A DNA stretch of 60,537 nt from CAYVTD01 sp964454445 (lineage in GTDB: Bacteria > Bacteroidota > Ignavibacteria > Kapaibacteriales > UBA2268), in the NCBI GenBank assembly GCA_964454445.1, contig CAYVTD010000014.1, forward strand, positions 1-60,537, in the 5' to 3' direction. A model generated the notes under the pieces. That model was not told the origin of the DNA and searched no databases. It worked only from the letters and a program-made list of their open reading frames with translations. This document shows, piece by piece, positions 44,609 through 53,638 of this stretch (position 1 is the first letter of the stretch; each line of letters begins with the position of its first letter). The position numbers and the translations under genes are program-made.

Positions 44609-45634
44609 ATGCTAAAATTTGGATTTCTTTCGAGCGAGGTTGCAATAGACTTAGGCACTGCAAATACGCTAATGTGGATAAAGAATAAGGGAATTGTGCT
44701 AAACGAACCGTCAATAGTAGCTTTTAACCGCACAACCAATCATTTAATAGCAGTTGGCAAGGAAGCCCAGTCTATGCTGGGAAAAACGCACAAGGAAATA
44801 GCAATCATTAGGCCACTTCACGATGGCGCTATCGCAGATTTTGAAATTACTGAGGGTATGTTGCGAGCTTTTATAAAGAAAATATCTTCGGCTTGGCAAC
44901 CTGCAAAGCGTATTGTTGTCTGCGTTCCATCGGGACTTACTGAAGTGGAAAAAAGAGCCGTTCGCGACAGCTGTGAGCATACTGGCGCAAAAGAAGTCTA
45001 TCTTATTGCTGAACCAATGGCCTCCGCCATTGGCATGGGAATTAATGTATCTGAATCAGAAGGCAATATGGTCGTGGATATCGGCGGTGGCACAACTGAA
45101 ATTGCTGTCATTGCTCTTTCAGGTATTGTGAAGGTTGAATCGATTAGAATTGCTGGCGATGAGATGACAGAAGCTATTGTTCAATATTTCAAACAACAAC
45201 ACAATATATTAGTCGGTGATCGCACTGCTGAAAAGATAAAACATGAAGTTGGCTCGGCAGTACCTTTAGATGAAGAACTCGAAATAGAAGTGAAAGGACG
45301 CGATTTGCTTTCCGGTATCCCAAAAATGATACGGACAAACTCTGCCGATATACGTAACGCCCTTGCTGATAGTGTGAACAGAATTGTTGCTGCAGTACTG
45401 ACTTTGCTCGAAAAGACTCCACCTGAGCTTTCTGCCGATATTTTTGAAAAAGGAATTATGGTTAGCGGTGGAGGTGGCTACCTCAGGGGGATTGACGAAC
45501 GACTTAGCAAAGAAACAAGTTTACCTGTTTATGTTGCCGAAGAACCACATACTACTGTTATTCGCGGAACGGGCAAAGTACTGGAGAGTCTTAACGAATA
45601 CGCTCAGGTTTTAATAAAAAATGCCAGATACTAA
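44609..45634 (+). CDS. mreB: Rod shape-determining protein MreB
   Basis: 341 aa. Actin-fold nucleotide motifs are present: VAIDLGTANTLMWI (phosphate 1), MVVDIGGGTTEIAVIAL (phosphate 2), and MVSGGGGYLRGIDERLSKE (adenosine). Membrane-bound MreB filaments steer peptidoglycan insertion along the sidewall, so the cells are probably rods. It leads a cluster continuing into a DUF3108 gene, mreC and mreD. Confidence 0.97.
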   Translation: MLKFGFLSSEVAIDLGTANTLMWIKNKGIVLNEPSIVAFNRTTNHLIAVGKEAQSMLGKTHKEIAIIRPLHDGAIADFEITEGMLRAFIKKISSAWQPAKRIVVCVPSGLTEVEKRAVRDSCEHTGAKEVYLIAEPMASAIGMGINVSESEGNMVVDIGGGTTEIAVIALSGIVKVESIRIAGDEMTEAIVQYFKQQHNILVGDRTAEKIKHEVGSAVPLDEELEIEVKGRDLLSGIPKMIRTNSADIRNALADSVNRIVAAVLTLLEKTPPELSADIFEKGIMVSGGGGYLRGIDERLSKETSLPVYVAEEPHTTVIRGTGKVLESLNEYAQVLIKNARY

Positions 45635-45701
45635 TCTTAACATTATTGTTCTTTTTTCTAAGTGAGTAAGTGCGTTATATACAATACACCGCTGAAGGAA
45701 A

Positions 45702-46574
45702 ATGAAAAAGAAGTGTACTGAAAATCAAGTAATTAATTTGTTATTATATAAAAAGGTGTTTAACATCTTTTCTAATCGAATTAATCAATTAACTAGCATA
45801 GTGTTGTTTTTTTTCATTTTATCCATATCTTCCACTTTAGCCGATGAACCTGTATTCACGGGGGAAGTGCTAAAATATAAAGCTATGGCTTATGGAGTAC
45901 AGATAGCAGAAATAAAAATAACAACGCTTAGAAAGCTTGTTTACAAGAAGAAACCAGCTGTCAGCGTAACTGCTTCGGTTACTTACAGACAGTTCCTCGA
46001 TTTTACGACAGATTTTTCCTCAATTCTTATAGATGACGATTCGCTATATGTGCTGAAGTCGAGCCGCGAAACACGTGCTGTGCGAAGAAACTTCGACATC
46101 CAGCACTTTGATTATGATTACGATTCTTGCCGCTATTATGCTGAGTATGTCGAAGGTGACAATCCAAAACAAATAGATACAATAAAATTGAATAATTGTG
46201 ATAGAATATGGGATCCATTAGCTTTGTTTTTCCACGCTAGAACAAACGCAAACATAAATAAGAGTGAAGTGATGAAAACCCAGCTTAAGGAGAATGAATT
46301 TTTCACTACTTTAAATTATTCAGGTCAGAAATTTAGAATAAATATTGATGCTGTCGATTATCCTGTAAGAACGCAGTTCGTTACAGGGAAAGCCGATTGG
46401 AAGGGTATTTACTTGGTCAAGGGTGGCTTTAATGTTTGGGTAAGCGATGACAACGCGAAAGTGCCTGTTCTGGGAACAGTTGAAACCAAGCTCGGCGTTG
46501 TTTCAATTGAATTAAAAGAGTGGGAGCGATTTCAGTGGGCACCACCTAAGTTTGAAGAAAAAGAAAAACAGTAG
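45702..46574 (+). CDS. DUF3108 periplasmic protein inserted in the mre cluster
   Basis: 290 aa. A hydrophobic N-terminal segment (VLFFFILSISSTLA) serves as signal peptide or anchor. The mature part has the DUF3108 pattern: FTGEVLKYKAMAYGVQIAEIKI, then FSSILIDDDSLYVLKSSRE, and a C-terminal GGFNVWVSDDNAKVPVLGTVETKLG. DUF3108 proteins are periplasmic, beta-rich and of unknown function. It lies 67 bp after mreB and 7 bp before mreC, so it is probably transcribed with the elongasome genes. Confidence 0.85.
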   Translation: MKKKCTENQVINLLLYKKVFNIFSNRINQLTSIVLFFFILSISSTLADEPVFTGEVLKYKAMAYGVQIAEIKITTLRKLVYKKKPAVSVTASVTYRQFLDFTTDFSSILIDDDSLYVLKSSRETRAVRRNFDIQHFDYDYDSCRYYAEYVEGDNPKQIDTIKLNNCDRIWDPLALFFHARTNANINKSEVMKTQLKENEFFTTLNYSGQKFRINIDAVDYPVRTQFVTGKADWKGIYLVKGGFNVWVSDDNAKVPVLGTVETKLGVVSIELKEWERFQWAPPKFEEKEKQ

Positions 46575-46581
46575 ATAATAA

Positions 46582-47508
46582 ATGCAAAAACTATTTGATT
46601 TTGTAGTTAAATATAAAGAATTTATTTCTTTTACTGCTCTGGTAATCATCTCTTTATCGTTGATTTCGATGGGAGATGTTTCTAAAATCGGTGGATATCG
46701 CACCTTCATTGTTGGTTCGATGGGCTGGTTCCAGGAGATTTTTTCTTGGGTCCCGAATCCTGGAGCTGTACTAAGCGAAAACAAAGCCTTGCGTAATCTA
46801 AATTTACAGCTTTCTACCGAGGTAACAAGAATGCGCCAAGCAGTTATTGAAAACAAGAAATTACGCCATCAAATCGGCTTCATCGAAAAATCTGAATATA
46901 AGCTTATTCCTGCTGAATTAGCTGGAAGAACTTCAATTGAAATGCGTAACTTCGTTACTATTAATAAAGGCACTGCGCATGGTATTAAAAGGGGTATGTC
47001 TGTTCGAACTGATGCCGGGCTTGTGGGAATTGTTATTGGTGCTACGAAAAGATACGCTCTTGTTGAGTTGATTACTAACAGAGACATCAAAATTGCAGGA
47101 AAAGTGCAAAGAAACAACATTAATGGCATTGTTACCTGGGATGGTGGCTCAGTATTTAACCTTAAAAACATTCCAAAATCCTTTGATATTCAATTGAAAG
47201 ATACAATTCTTACATCTAATTACAGCAATAAGTATCCTTCTAATATCCCAATAGGTTATATCAGTAATATCGAAGATGATCCATCAGCTCTTTTCAAAGT
47301 AATCGAAATTCAGCCCTTTGCTCAATTCAATACTCTCGAGCAGGTTTTCGTTATCAATATGTTACCCAACAAAGAGCGTGTACAATTAATTGAGAAAATC
47401 GATGAGCTTTTTAAAGCAAGAGCCGCAAAAAAACATAGAAAACCTTCTAAGCAATCTTCAGAAAAGAATCAAATAATCAAAAAGGACAGTAATGAAAACA
47501 AGTCTTGA
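46582..47508 (+). CDS. mreC: Rod shape-determining protein MreC
   Basis: 308 aa. One N-terminal TM helix (about 15-33), a coiled coil (about 66-95, ENKALRNLNLQLSTEVTRM) and two beta-barrel domains, with the family signature NFVTINKGTAHGIKRGMSVRTDAGLVGIV. The last 40 residues are a Lys-rich tail. MreC is the periplasmic scaffold linking MreB to the cell-wall synthases. Overlaps mreD by 17 bp. Confidence 0.94.
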   Translation: MQKLFDFVVKYKEFISFTALVIISLSLISMGDVSKIGGYRTFIVGSMGWFQEIFSWVPNPGAVLSENKALRNLNLQLSTEVTRMRQAVIENKKLRHQIGFIEKSEYKLIPAELAGRTSIEMRNFVTINKGTAHGIKRGMSVRTDAGLVGIVIGATKRYALVELITNRDIKIAGKVQRNNINGIVTWDGGSVFNLKNIPKSFDIQLKDTILTSNYSNKYPSNIPIGYISNIEDDPSALFKVIEIQPFAQFNTLEQVFVINMLPNKERVQLIEKIDELFKARAAKKHRKPSKQSSEKNQIIKKDSNENKS

Positions 47509-48025
47509 AAGAAAGAAGCTTGCTAAAGAAATTAGAATCAAATTCATTTATTATATCATTATTGGTCTTTTAACCTCAATAATTCAAGTAAATTATTTAG
47601 ATGTGATAGCCATCGAAGGCATAACGCCTGATTTGCTTTTGATACTTGTTATTTATATAGCTATTAGGGAAGGTAGATTAGTTGGCATTTTTGCAGGTTT
47701 CGCTGCCGGCTTAATTTTCGATTTTCTATCAATGGATTTGATTGGCACTAATGCTCTTGCTAAAACAACAGTTGGCTTTGTTGCCGGTTTCTATTATGTT
47801 GAGAATAAATGGAAAAGATATATAGCATCTTTTCGTTTTTTGGCTATTGTCTTTCTTTCTTCCTTAATCCACAATTTTATCTATTTCTTCTTTTATCTGC
47901 AAGTCTCTGAAATGAGTTTTTTCAATTTCGGCTTAAAATATGGCTTGGCTATTTCTGCTTATACGACTGTAATATCTGTCTTTGTTTTTTTATTAAGCAT
48001 TCCAAGAAAGAGATTTGGAGAATAG
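47492..48025 (+). CDS. mreD: Rod shape-determining protein MreD
   Basis: 177 aa with about five TM helices: the first contains IIGLLTSIIQVNYLDVIAIEGITPDLLLILV, the next IAIREGRLVGIFAGFAAGLIFDFLS, matching MreD's PDLLL and G...GF..GLlxD pattern. It is the integral membrane partner of MreC. Overlap with mreC indicates coupling. Ends 16 bp from the convergent PHP gene; no pbp2/rodA follows. Confidence 0.92.
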   Translation: MKTSLERKKLAKEIRIKFIYYIIIGLLTSIIQVNYLDVIAIEGITPDLLLILVIYIAIREGRLVGIFAGFAAGLIFDFLSMDLIGTNALAKTTVGFVAGFYYVENKWKRYIASFRFLAIVFLSSLIHNFIYFFFYLQVSEMSFFNFGLKYGLAISAYTTVISVFVFLLSIPRKRFGE

Positions 48026-48041
48026 AAAAAACAAATTATTG

Positions 48042-48875
48042 TTATTGTTTATTGAGATTTGCTTGCGATTTGATTTTTTCAAAAACTGAAATAGGCACTG
48101 TATAATTACCTAAATTATCTTCATCATATTCGCGGTTTCCGTGATAATCCGAACCTCCCGTTGCAAGCAGCCAATACTGATTAGCAATACTGCTGTAATG
48201 TTTTCTCATCATTGGATCGTGTTGTGGATGGACTACTTCTATGCCATCAAGTCCGGACTCAATAAATTTATAAAGAACTTCTTGAGAGATAAATCTGCCA
48301 GGATGAGCTAAAACTGCGACACCTTGAGCATCGTTTATCAACTTAATACCATCTTTCACAGAAAATCTCGCTTTTGCCTCGTAAGCAGGCTTGCCTTCAC
48401 CAAGATAATGTATGAATGCCTCTTTAAGCGTAGCTGTAAAGCCCTTGTCTGTCATTACTGAGGCAATATGGGGACGGGTAATTGGTGCATCACCTGCTTT
48501 GTCGAGAATCTCCTCAAGTGACAAATTGACATTATTCATCAGAAGCTTATCAACTATTTTTTTTGCACGGGTAAGCCGTATTTTGCGATACTCTGCCAAA
48601 TGGCGCCGAAGTCGTTGATTGTCAAGATCAATACAATAGCCAATAAGGTGGTATTCACTTCCATTTTCAAAGCAACTTAACTCTACCCCATTGATGAAAT
48701 CCATATTAAATTTGTCGCGAACCGTTTCGGCATTGACACAACCATCTATTGTATCATGGTCGGTTATACTAATTGCTTTTAAACCCTTGTCTTGTGCTTT
48801 TTGAAAGAGTTCCTCCGGTGAGAGCACACCATCGGAATATATCGTGTGTAAATGAAGATCGGCTTGCTGTTCCAT
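48042..48875 (-). CDS. PHP-domain phosphoesterase (YciV/RnmV-like)
   Basis: 277 aa. It begins ADLHLHTIYSDGVLSPEEL with metal ligands H8, H10 and D15, then ISITDHDTIDGC and NGVELSC, GVAVLAHPGRF and GGSDYHG, the full set of PHP metal-binding motifs. Family members are 3',5'-nucleotidases or 5'-3' exoribonucleases acting on short RNA. It has its own promoter (48943-48972) and is convergent with mreD. Confidence 0.9.
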   Translation of the reverse strand: MEQQADLHLHTIYSDGVLSPEELFQKAQDKGLKAISITDHDTIDGCVNAETVRDKFNMDFINGVELSCFENGSEYHLIGYCIDLDNQRLRRHLAEYRKIRLTRAKKIVDKLLMNNVNLSLEEILDKAGDAPITRPHIASVMTDKGFTATLKEAFIHYLGEGKPAYEAKARFSVKDGIKLINDAQGVAVLAHPGRFISQEVLYKFIESGLDGIEVVHPQHDPMMRKHYSSIANQYWLLATGGSDYHGNREYDEDNLGNYTVPISVFEKIKSQANLNKQ

Positions 48876-48942
48876 ATACTTATTATTACTCGCTTTAGCG
48901 AACTCAAAAAAACTATTATTTCATTTTTTAATATTATTATAA

Positions 48943-48972
48943 CAAAAATATGAAATTGCTATTTCTATCAAA
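48943..48972 (-). promoter_or_regulatory. Bacteroidota-type promoter of the PHP gene
   Basis: On the minus strand TTTG (48969-48972), an 18-bp spacer and TATTTTTG (48943-48950) match TTTG-N18/19-TAnnTTTG. Transcription would begin about 60 bp before the start codon. Confidence 0.6.
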
Positions 48973-49002
48973 AATTAAAAAATAATTTTTTTGTATTTCA
49001 AT

Positions 49003-49038
49003 AAAAAGGCTGTCTAAATATATTGCTTTTAGACAGCC
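49003..49038 (-). terminator. Intrinsic terminator of the serA-like gene
   Basis: GGCTGTCTAAA and TTTAGACAGCC (49008-49018 with 49028-49038) form an 11-bp stem; on the minus strand it is followed by TTTTT. It lies 45 bp after the dehydrogenase stop codon. Confidence 0.88.
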
Positions 49039-49082
49039 CCATAAATTGATTTGATGAAAATAGTAGATAAATTCTGGTCTTA

Positions 49083-49991
49083 TTATAAGCCAAGAGCTTT
49101 AACGACTTTTCCTGCTATTTCTGTGCCTACACGGTCTTGTGCTTCCACTGTCGAAGCTCCAATGTGAGGGGTAACAGAGACGTTCGGGTGATTGATTAAT
49201 TCCTTTTGGTCTTCGCTCGGTGGCTCAGTTTCGAAAACATCAATAGCTGCGTAATCTACCGTACCATTATTTAGTGCCTCAAGTAAAGCCGATTCTTTGA
49301 CAACACCACCACGGGCGCAATTAATAATCACAACACCTTTTTTCATTTTTGCAAATTCTGCTTCGGCGATAACAGGTCCTTCACTCTTGATAAATGGTAA
49401 ATGTAATGAAATATAATCAGATTGAGCAATTAATTCGTCTTTGCTTACCATTTTGACATCCATATCTACTGATTTCACAAATGGGTCATAAGCAATAACA
49501 GTCATTCCAAGTCCTATTGCACGCTTTGCAGTCTCTTTTCCAATATTTCCAATGCCAAGCAAGCCCAAAGTCTTACCGGTTACTTCCCTGCCGTTTTTAT
49601 ATTCTTTTTTGGGCCATTTCCCTTGGCGCATTTCCAAATTGCTACGATGTAAAAAGCGTCCAACGCTTAACATGTGAGCCATAGTAAGCTCCGCTACTGA
49701 GATCGAAGAAGCACCTGGTGTGTTCAATACGGGGATACCTTTTTCCTTCGCGTAAACGGTGTCGATATTGTCTAAACCAACTCCACCGCGAGCAATGCAT
49801 TTCAACTTTGTACCGGCATCAATGACAGCTTTTGGCACTTTTGTCGCGCTGCGAACGATGATTGCATCTGCATCTTTGATTTTTTCAATTAATTCTTCAG
49901 GTGTGTATTTGTCGAGAACGATTTCTAAGCCAGCGTTTTTTAATATCGCGGCTCCCGATGACGATATGCCGTCTGGAATAAGAACTTTCAT
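49083..49991 (-). CDS. serA: D-3-phosphoglycerate dehydrogenase-like (SerA, short form)
   Basis: 302 aa. The D-isomer 2-hydroxyacid dehydrogenase fold has NAD-binding GIGNIG (146-151) and catalytic R227 (NCARGGVV), E256 (DVFETEP) and H276 (TPHIGAST). ARGGVGLDNID and TPGASSISVAELT match SerA. It lacks the C-terminal ACT domain, so it is a short unregulated form. It converts 3-phosphoglycerate to phosphohydroxypyruvate in serine synthesis; a related hydroxyacid dehydrogenase is the alternative. A serC neighbour is absent. Good GGAG upstream. Confidence 0.88.
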   Translation of the reverse strand: MKVLIPDGISSSGAAILKNAGLEIVLDKYTPEELIEKIKDADAIIVRSATKVPKAVIDAGTKLKCIARGGVGLDNIDTVYAKEKGIPVLNTPGASSISVAELTMAHMLSVGRFLHRSNLEMRQGKWPKKEYKNGREVTGKTLGLLGIGNIGKETAKRAIGLGMTVIAYDPFVKSVDMDVKMVSKDELIAQSDYISLHLPFIKSEGPVIAEAEFAKMKKGVVIINCARGGVVKESALLEALNNGTVDYAAIDVFETEPPSEDQKELINHPNVSVTPHIGASTVEAQDRVGTEIAGKVVKALGL

Positions 49992-50268
49992 TGCAACTCC
50001 TTAAATTATTTAGTTAAATTAAATGATATTTATATATTACAAACATTGTAGAAAGCTTGATAAAAAAAGCTTTTACAAGCTCTCCTTTGTTTCTATTTAA
50101 TTTTTATATAATTCCTTCTAAGTTTCTTTTTTTTCTAAAAATTTTATTTTTAGTTTTATTTACTTATGAACGAAATAATACTCAAATTTATGTAAAAAAA
50201 ATGATGCTACAAAGGAATTTTATTTAATTTTTTTTCTGTGTTTTTTCAATGGTTGTTTTGTGATTCTT

Positions 50269-51126
50269 TTATGGTTGATTTTTATAGATAAAGAACTCTT
50301 TAGTTATTTCAGAAGCAGAGCCAAAACATCCTTTTCCTCCTTTAATGCAGCCTAAAAGAGGGTCATAGTTACCTTTTATCATATATTGTTGGAACCATTT
50401 TAGCATATTAACATCAGGAGAATACACAGAGGCTTTATGCTTGCCAAACCATTTGAAGAACTGCCATACTATTGGAGTAATAGTTGAGGGGATAAATCCC
50501 CAAGCGCTGTCATCGAGATAATACTCCTCACGTGCATTCTCGAGGAATACCCTTCTGTTTAGCTCACTTGTTGGCGGCGTTAAGTATTTTCCATAATTTA
50601 ATGTGTCTAAACACTTCGATTTTATTAAATAGTACTCAGTGCCGGGCGTAGCCTCCCAAGAAAACACCAATGTATCGATAAAAGGAAGTCCAATAGAATC
50701 TTTGGGGTATTGCATATAATCTTTTAATGGAATAATCCATTTAAATCTTTTCGGTGTAGTGGTTTCACCGGTTAAAACAGTGTTGTCATCGAGTATAGCC
50801 TTGAAAAAATAGCGCGTTTCAGGTTTGATTTTCACTGTCGTGTCTGGAAAATACCAACCTGGTCCTTCCCCGTATCGAAATGATAATTCCCAACTGTCGC
50901 TTTCTGTTGAAATAATCACCTTTGCTTTCGTTATAAGCGAGCTATCATAATTAAATTTGGTATTTAATGGCTGAGTTCTCATTAAAACGATGTTCTCTAT
51001 GGGCTTATCTACTATTAAAAAAGCTTCAACAATGACATCGGGCTTATAATCGCTCGGCAAAGGGTCTTCGCACGAAATCATAAATAATGCTGGAAGCAAC
51101 AGAATTAACATTAAACTTTTTCTCAT
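50269..51126 (-). CDS. DUF4249 lipoprotein, partner of a TonB-dependent receptor (pair 2)
   Basis: 285 aa from the ATG at 51126, chosen because AAGGA precedes it and it begins a lipoprotein signal (MRKSLMLILLLPALFMISC, Cys19). The mature part starts DPLPSDYKPDVIVEAFLIVD and continues as a DUF4249-like beta-rich domain (PETRYFFKAILDDNTVLTGE). It follows the TonB receptor gene by 10 bp. Same architecture as the pair at 36614-39777 but quite divergent. Probably the surface lipoprotein of a two-component uptake system. Confidence 0.82.
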   Translation of the reverse strand: MRKSLMLILLLPALFMISCEDPLPSDYKPDVIVEAFLIVDKPIENIVLMRTQPLNTKFNYDSSLITKAKVIISTESDSWELSFRYGEGPGWYFPDTTVKIKPETRYFFKAILDDNTVLTGETTTPKRFKWIIPLKDYMQYPKDSIGLPFIDTLVFSWEATPGTEYYLIKSKCLDTLNYGKYLTPPTSELNRRVFLENAREEYYLDDSAWGFIPSTITPIVWQFFKWFGKHKASVYSPDVNMLKWFQQYMIKGNYDPLLGCIKGGKGCFGSASEITKEFFIYKNQP

Positions 51127-51136
51127 AATATTTTCC

Positions 51137-53413
51137 TTAAAACTGAATTTCAAAAGACATTGTGGGAATAATTGGCAAGAGCTTCATATCTTCGACATAA
51201 GTCTGCGTAGAGCGGGTATCGTAGTATCTGAACCAAATATCCCTTCGATTATATACGTTATAAACATCTAAAATGAGCTTCGATTTCTTTCCAAAAGTTA
51301 AAAAGGAATAAGATACATTTAAATTCAACTGGTGCGAAGCCGGCAATCTCAATCCGAAAAGTTGGGATTGAATTATTTTACCTCTTCCATAGTTCTGCTC
51401 AGGCATTCGCGACTGAAATCTTGACGTAGCCCCTGTATAAGATTGACCTGACTGGAAAGAAAAACTCATTCCAAATTCCCAGTCGTCGTTTAATTGATAC
51501 TGCGCTACGATTTTAAAGTCGTGAAGGCGGTCATATTTTGGGCGGAAATCTCTACCTCCATTGATACTATCGAAAGAAGCCGTAATTCTGCCGATTGCAT
51601 ACCCCGCCCAACCATTTAATCTTCCATATCGCTTTTGCAAGAAGATTTCAAACCCGTAAGCATCACCATTACCAGTAAGAAACATGTCTTCAACTTTTTT
51701 AGCACGCAAAACGTTGCGGTTTAGCTCGTTAATATTACTCATTGTTTTGTAATATGTGTCGATATTGAGCAGCCAGTCGTCGATAGGCGATGTTTCGACG
51801 CTGATTATAAAATGCTGCCCCCAAGTCGGAAGCACTGTTTTATCAGTTGGCAGCCAAGTGTCGAAGAAAGAAAAGTCCGGTTGATATGCCAATTTCAAAT
51901 TTTGGTGGAAAATGCCGTAAGCGGCTTTGATTGCAACGTTGCTTTGCATCTGATACCTAATGGCAAGTCGAGGATCGAACACAAAATTATCGCTCAGCGA
52001 CCAATAACTGCCGCGAATGCCTGCCTGCAAAGAAACTAACTCAGTCATTTGATAGTTTACTTGTGCAAAAACATCATATTTCCAGTCTTGCACGTGAATA
52101 TCCGATGACCCTGCAGTGGTATCCGTAATCAAAGTATCTATTTTTCCAGTAAAGTTTTGCAAATAATCAAAATGATAGTTAGTTATCTCGTACCCAAATT
52201 TAGCTGTCAGTTTCTCGCTTGCAAACCACTCCAAATTGCTTTTCAATGTGAAGTCTGTAATAGCATTTTTTATAATAAACTCATAGCCCGATTGGTCACC
52301 AGATAATTGGTTTTTATAATAACTGGCACTTGCATTGGTAGTAAGGAACAAATCGTTTGAAAAAATGTGATTCCACCTCATCGCAAGTAGTTGGTTTCCT
52401 ACATCCAAGTCGATAGCCGCTCCAAAACCATCATATTCTAGATTGTCGGCGCTAATGAAGCCATTCAGAAACACTTTATCGTTGCTTGATAGATCTTGAG
52501 TTAGCTTTAAGTTAAGATCATAAAAATTAAAATCTGGTAATGGCGAAGTAGGCTCTTCCTTGATAAATGATTTTATTATTTCCAAATAAGTCCTGCGTCC
52601 CCCAACAAAGAATGCACCTTTTCCAAGAGGTCCTTCTGCAGATGCTTTCGACGAAATAACTCCAACGTTTACATCACCATGATAATCGTTGCGATTTCCT
52701 TCTTTTTGTGTAATGTCGAGAACAGCAGACAATCTTCCCCCAAATTCAGCGGGGAAACCACCTTTGATTAGCTCTACATCTTTTAACGCCGAAGTGTTGA
52801 AAGTAGATATAAGGCCAAATAAATGTGACGGATTATAAACTGCCGTACCGTCAAGCAGCACCAGGTTTTGGTCGGGCGAACCGCCACGCACATACAGACC
52901 GCTCGAAATTTGAGACGAAGTAAGCACACCGGGCAAATATTGCAATGAGCGAAATACATCTGACTCGCCGCCAATTCTGATATTTGTTATTTGTTTTATA
53001 GGAATATCAACTTTGCTAATTTTAATGACTTTCTTTTCACCCTGTCTTTCGGCGCCAACAGTAACTTCATCAGCAAGTACTGAAGATGGTGGTATTAAAA
53101 ACGAAAGGCGCTGCGATTTGTCAATTCTAACATTACTTTCTTTAGGATTATACCCAATATATGTTACCTTAATGGTATATGTTCCGGGTAAAATGTCTTG
53201 AATGGAAAAATACCCGTTTTTATTGGTAACTGCTCCCTTTTGTGTGTCTTTTAAAAAGACAGTAGCACCTATTAAAGGCTCTTCGTTAATACTGTCCTTG
53301 ACAAAGCCACTCAAGGAAATACCTGGTTCCGGATTCATTGTATATGAAATACTGCTAAACAGTAGCAATCCAGCCAACAAAAAAATATAACTGAAAAGAA
53401 TTTTTGTTTTCAA
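51137..53413 (-). CDS. TonB-dependent outer-membrane receptor (pair 2)
   Basis: 758 aa. The signal peptide starts at a TTG codon at 53413; no ATG precedes it, and the next Met lies after the signal sequence. A carboxypeptidase-regulatory-like domain (about 34-115), a plug with DVFRSLQYLPGVLTSSQ, GLYVRGGSPDQNLVLLDG and GGFPAEFGGRLSAVLD, and a barrel ending in SFEIQF follow. It is clearly homologous to the receptor at 37450-39777, sharing LPGV...SGLY-RGGSPDQN and the same DUF4249 partner, so the two loci are a duplicated uptake system. Ligand unknown. Confidence 0.92.
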   Translation of the reverse strand: MKTKILFSYIFLLAGLLLFSSISYTMNPEPGISLSGFVKDSINEEPLIGATVFLKDTQKGAVTNKNGYFSIQDILPGTYTIKVTYIGYNPKESNVRIDKSQRLSFLIPPSSVLADEVTVGAERQGEKKVIKISKVDIPIKQITNIRIGGESDVFRSLQYLPGVLTSSQISSGLYVRGGSPDQNLVLLDGTAVYNPSHLFGLISTFNTSALKDVELIKGGFPAEFGGRLSAVLDITQKEGNRNDYHGDVNVGVISSKASAEGPLGKGAFFVGGRRTYLEIIKSFIKEEPTSPLPDFNFYDLNLKLTQDLSSNDKVFLNGFISADNLEYDGFGAAIDLDVGNQLLAMRWNHIFSNDLFLTTNASASYYKNQLSGDQSGYEFIIKNAITDFTLKSNLEWFASEKLTAKFGYEITNYHFDYLQNFTGKIDTLITDTTAGSSDIHVQDWKYDVFAQVNYQMTELVSLQAGIRGSYWSLSDNFVFDPRLAIRYQMQSNVAIKAAYGIFHQNLKLAYQPDFSFFDTWLPTDKTVLPTWGQHFIISVETSPIDDWLLNIDTYYKTMSNINELNRNVLRAKKVEDMFLTGNGDAYGFEIFLQKRYGRLNGWAGYAIGRITASFDSINGGRDFRPKYDRLHDFKIVAQYQLNDDWEFGMSFSFQSGQSYTGATSRFQSRMPEQNYGRGKIIQSQLFGLRLPASHQLNLNVSYSFLTFGKKSKLILDVYNVYNRRDIWFRYYDTRSTQTYVEDMKLLPIIPTMSFEIQF

Positions 53414-53565
53414 AATAAATAATAGCTTACTGATACAAATGATTATTGAGATAAACGAAAAGAACCTGTAATAGTTTCAAAATGATTGAGGAAAATTTTT
53501 GCTATAATGGTGAGAATATAACGAAATAGTTATATAGCAATAGAAATAGAAAAAATTACTCTCAC

Positions 53566-53597
53566 TTTGTTTAAAAATTGAATTTTTACTAATTTTA
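53566..53597 (+). promoter_or_regulatory. Candidate promoter of the 53.6-55.9 kb gene run
   Basis: TTTG at 53566-53569, a 20-bp spacer and TAATTTTA at 53590-53597, a near match to TTTG-N19-TAnnTTTG. The gap 53414-53638 shows nothing else. Confidence 0.4.
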
Positions 53598-53638
53598 CAC
53601 AAATAAATAATCATAATTATTAGAAAGTTAAAAATTAG

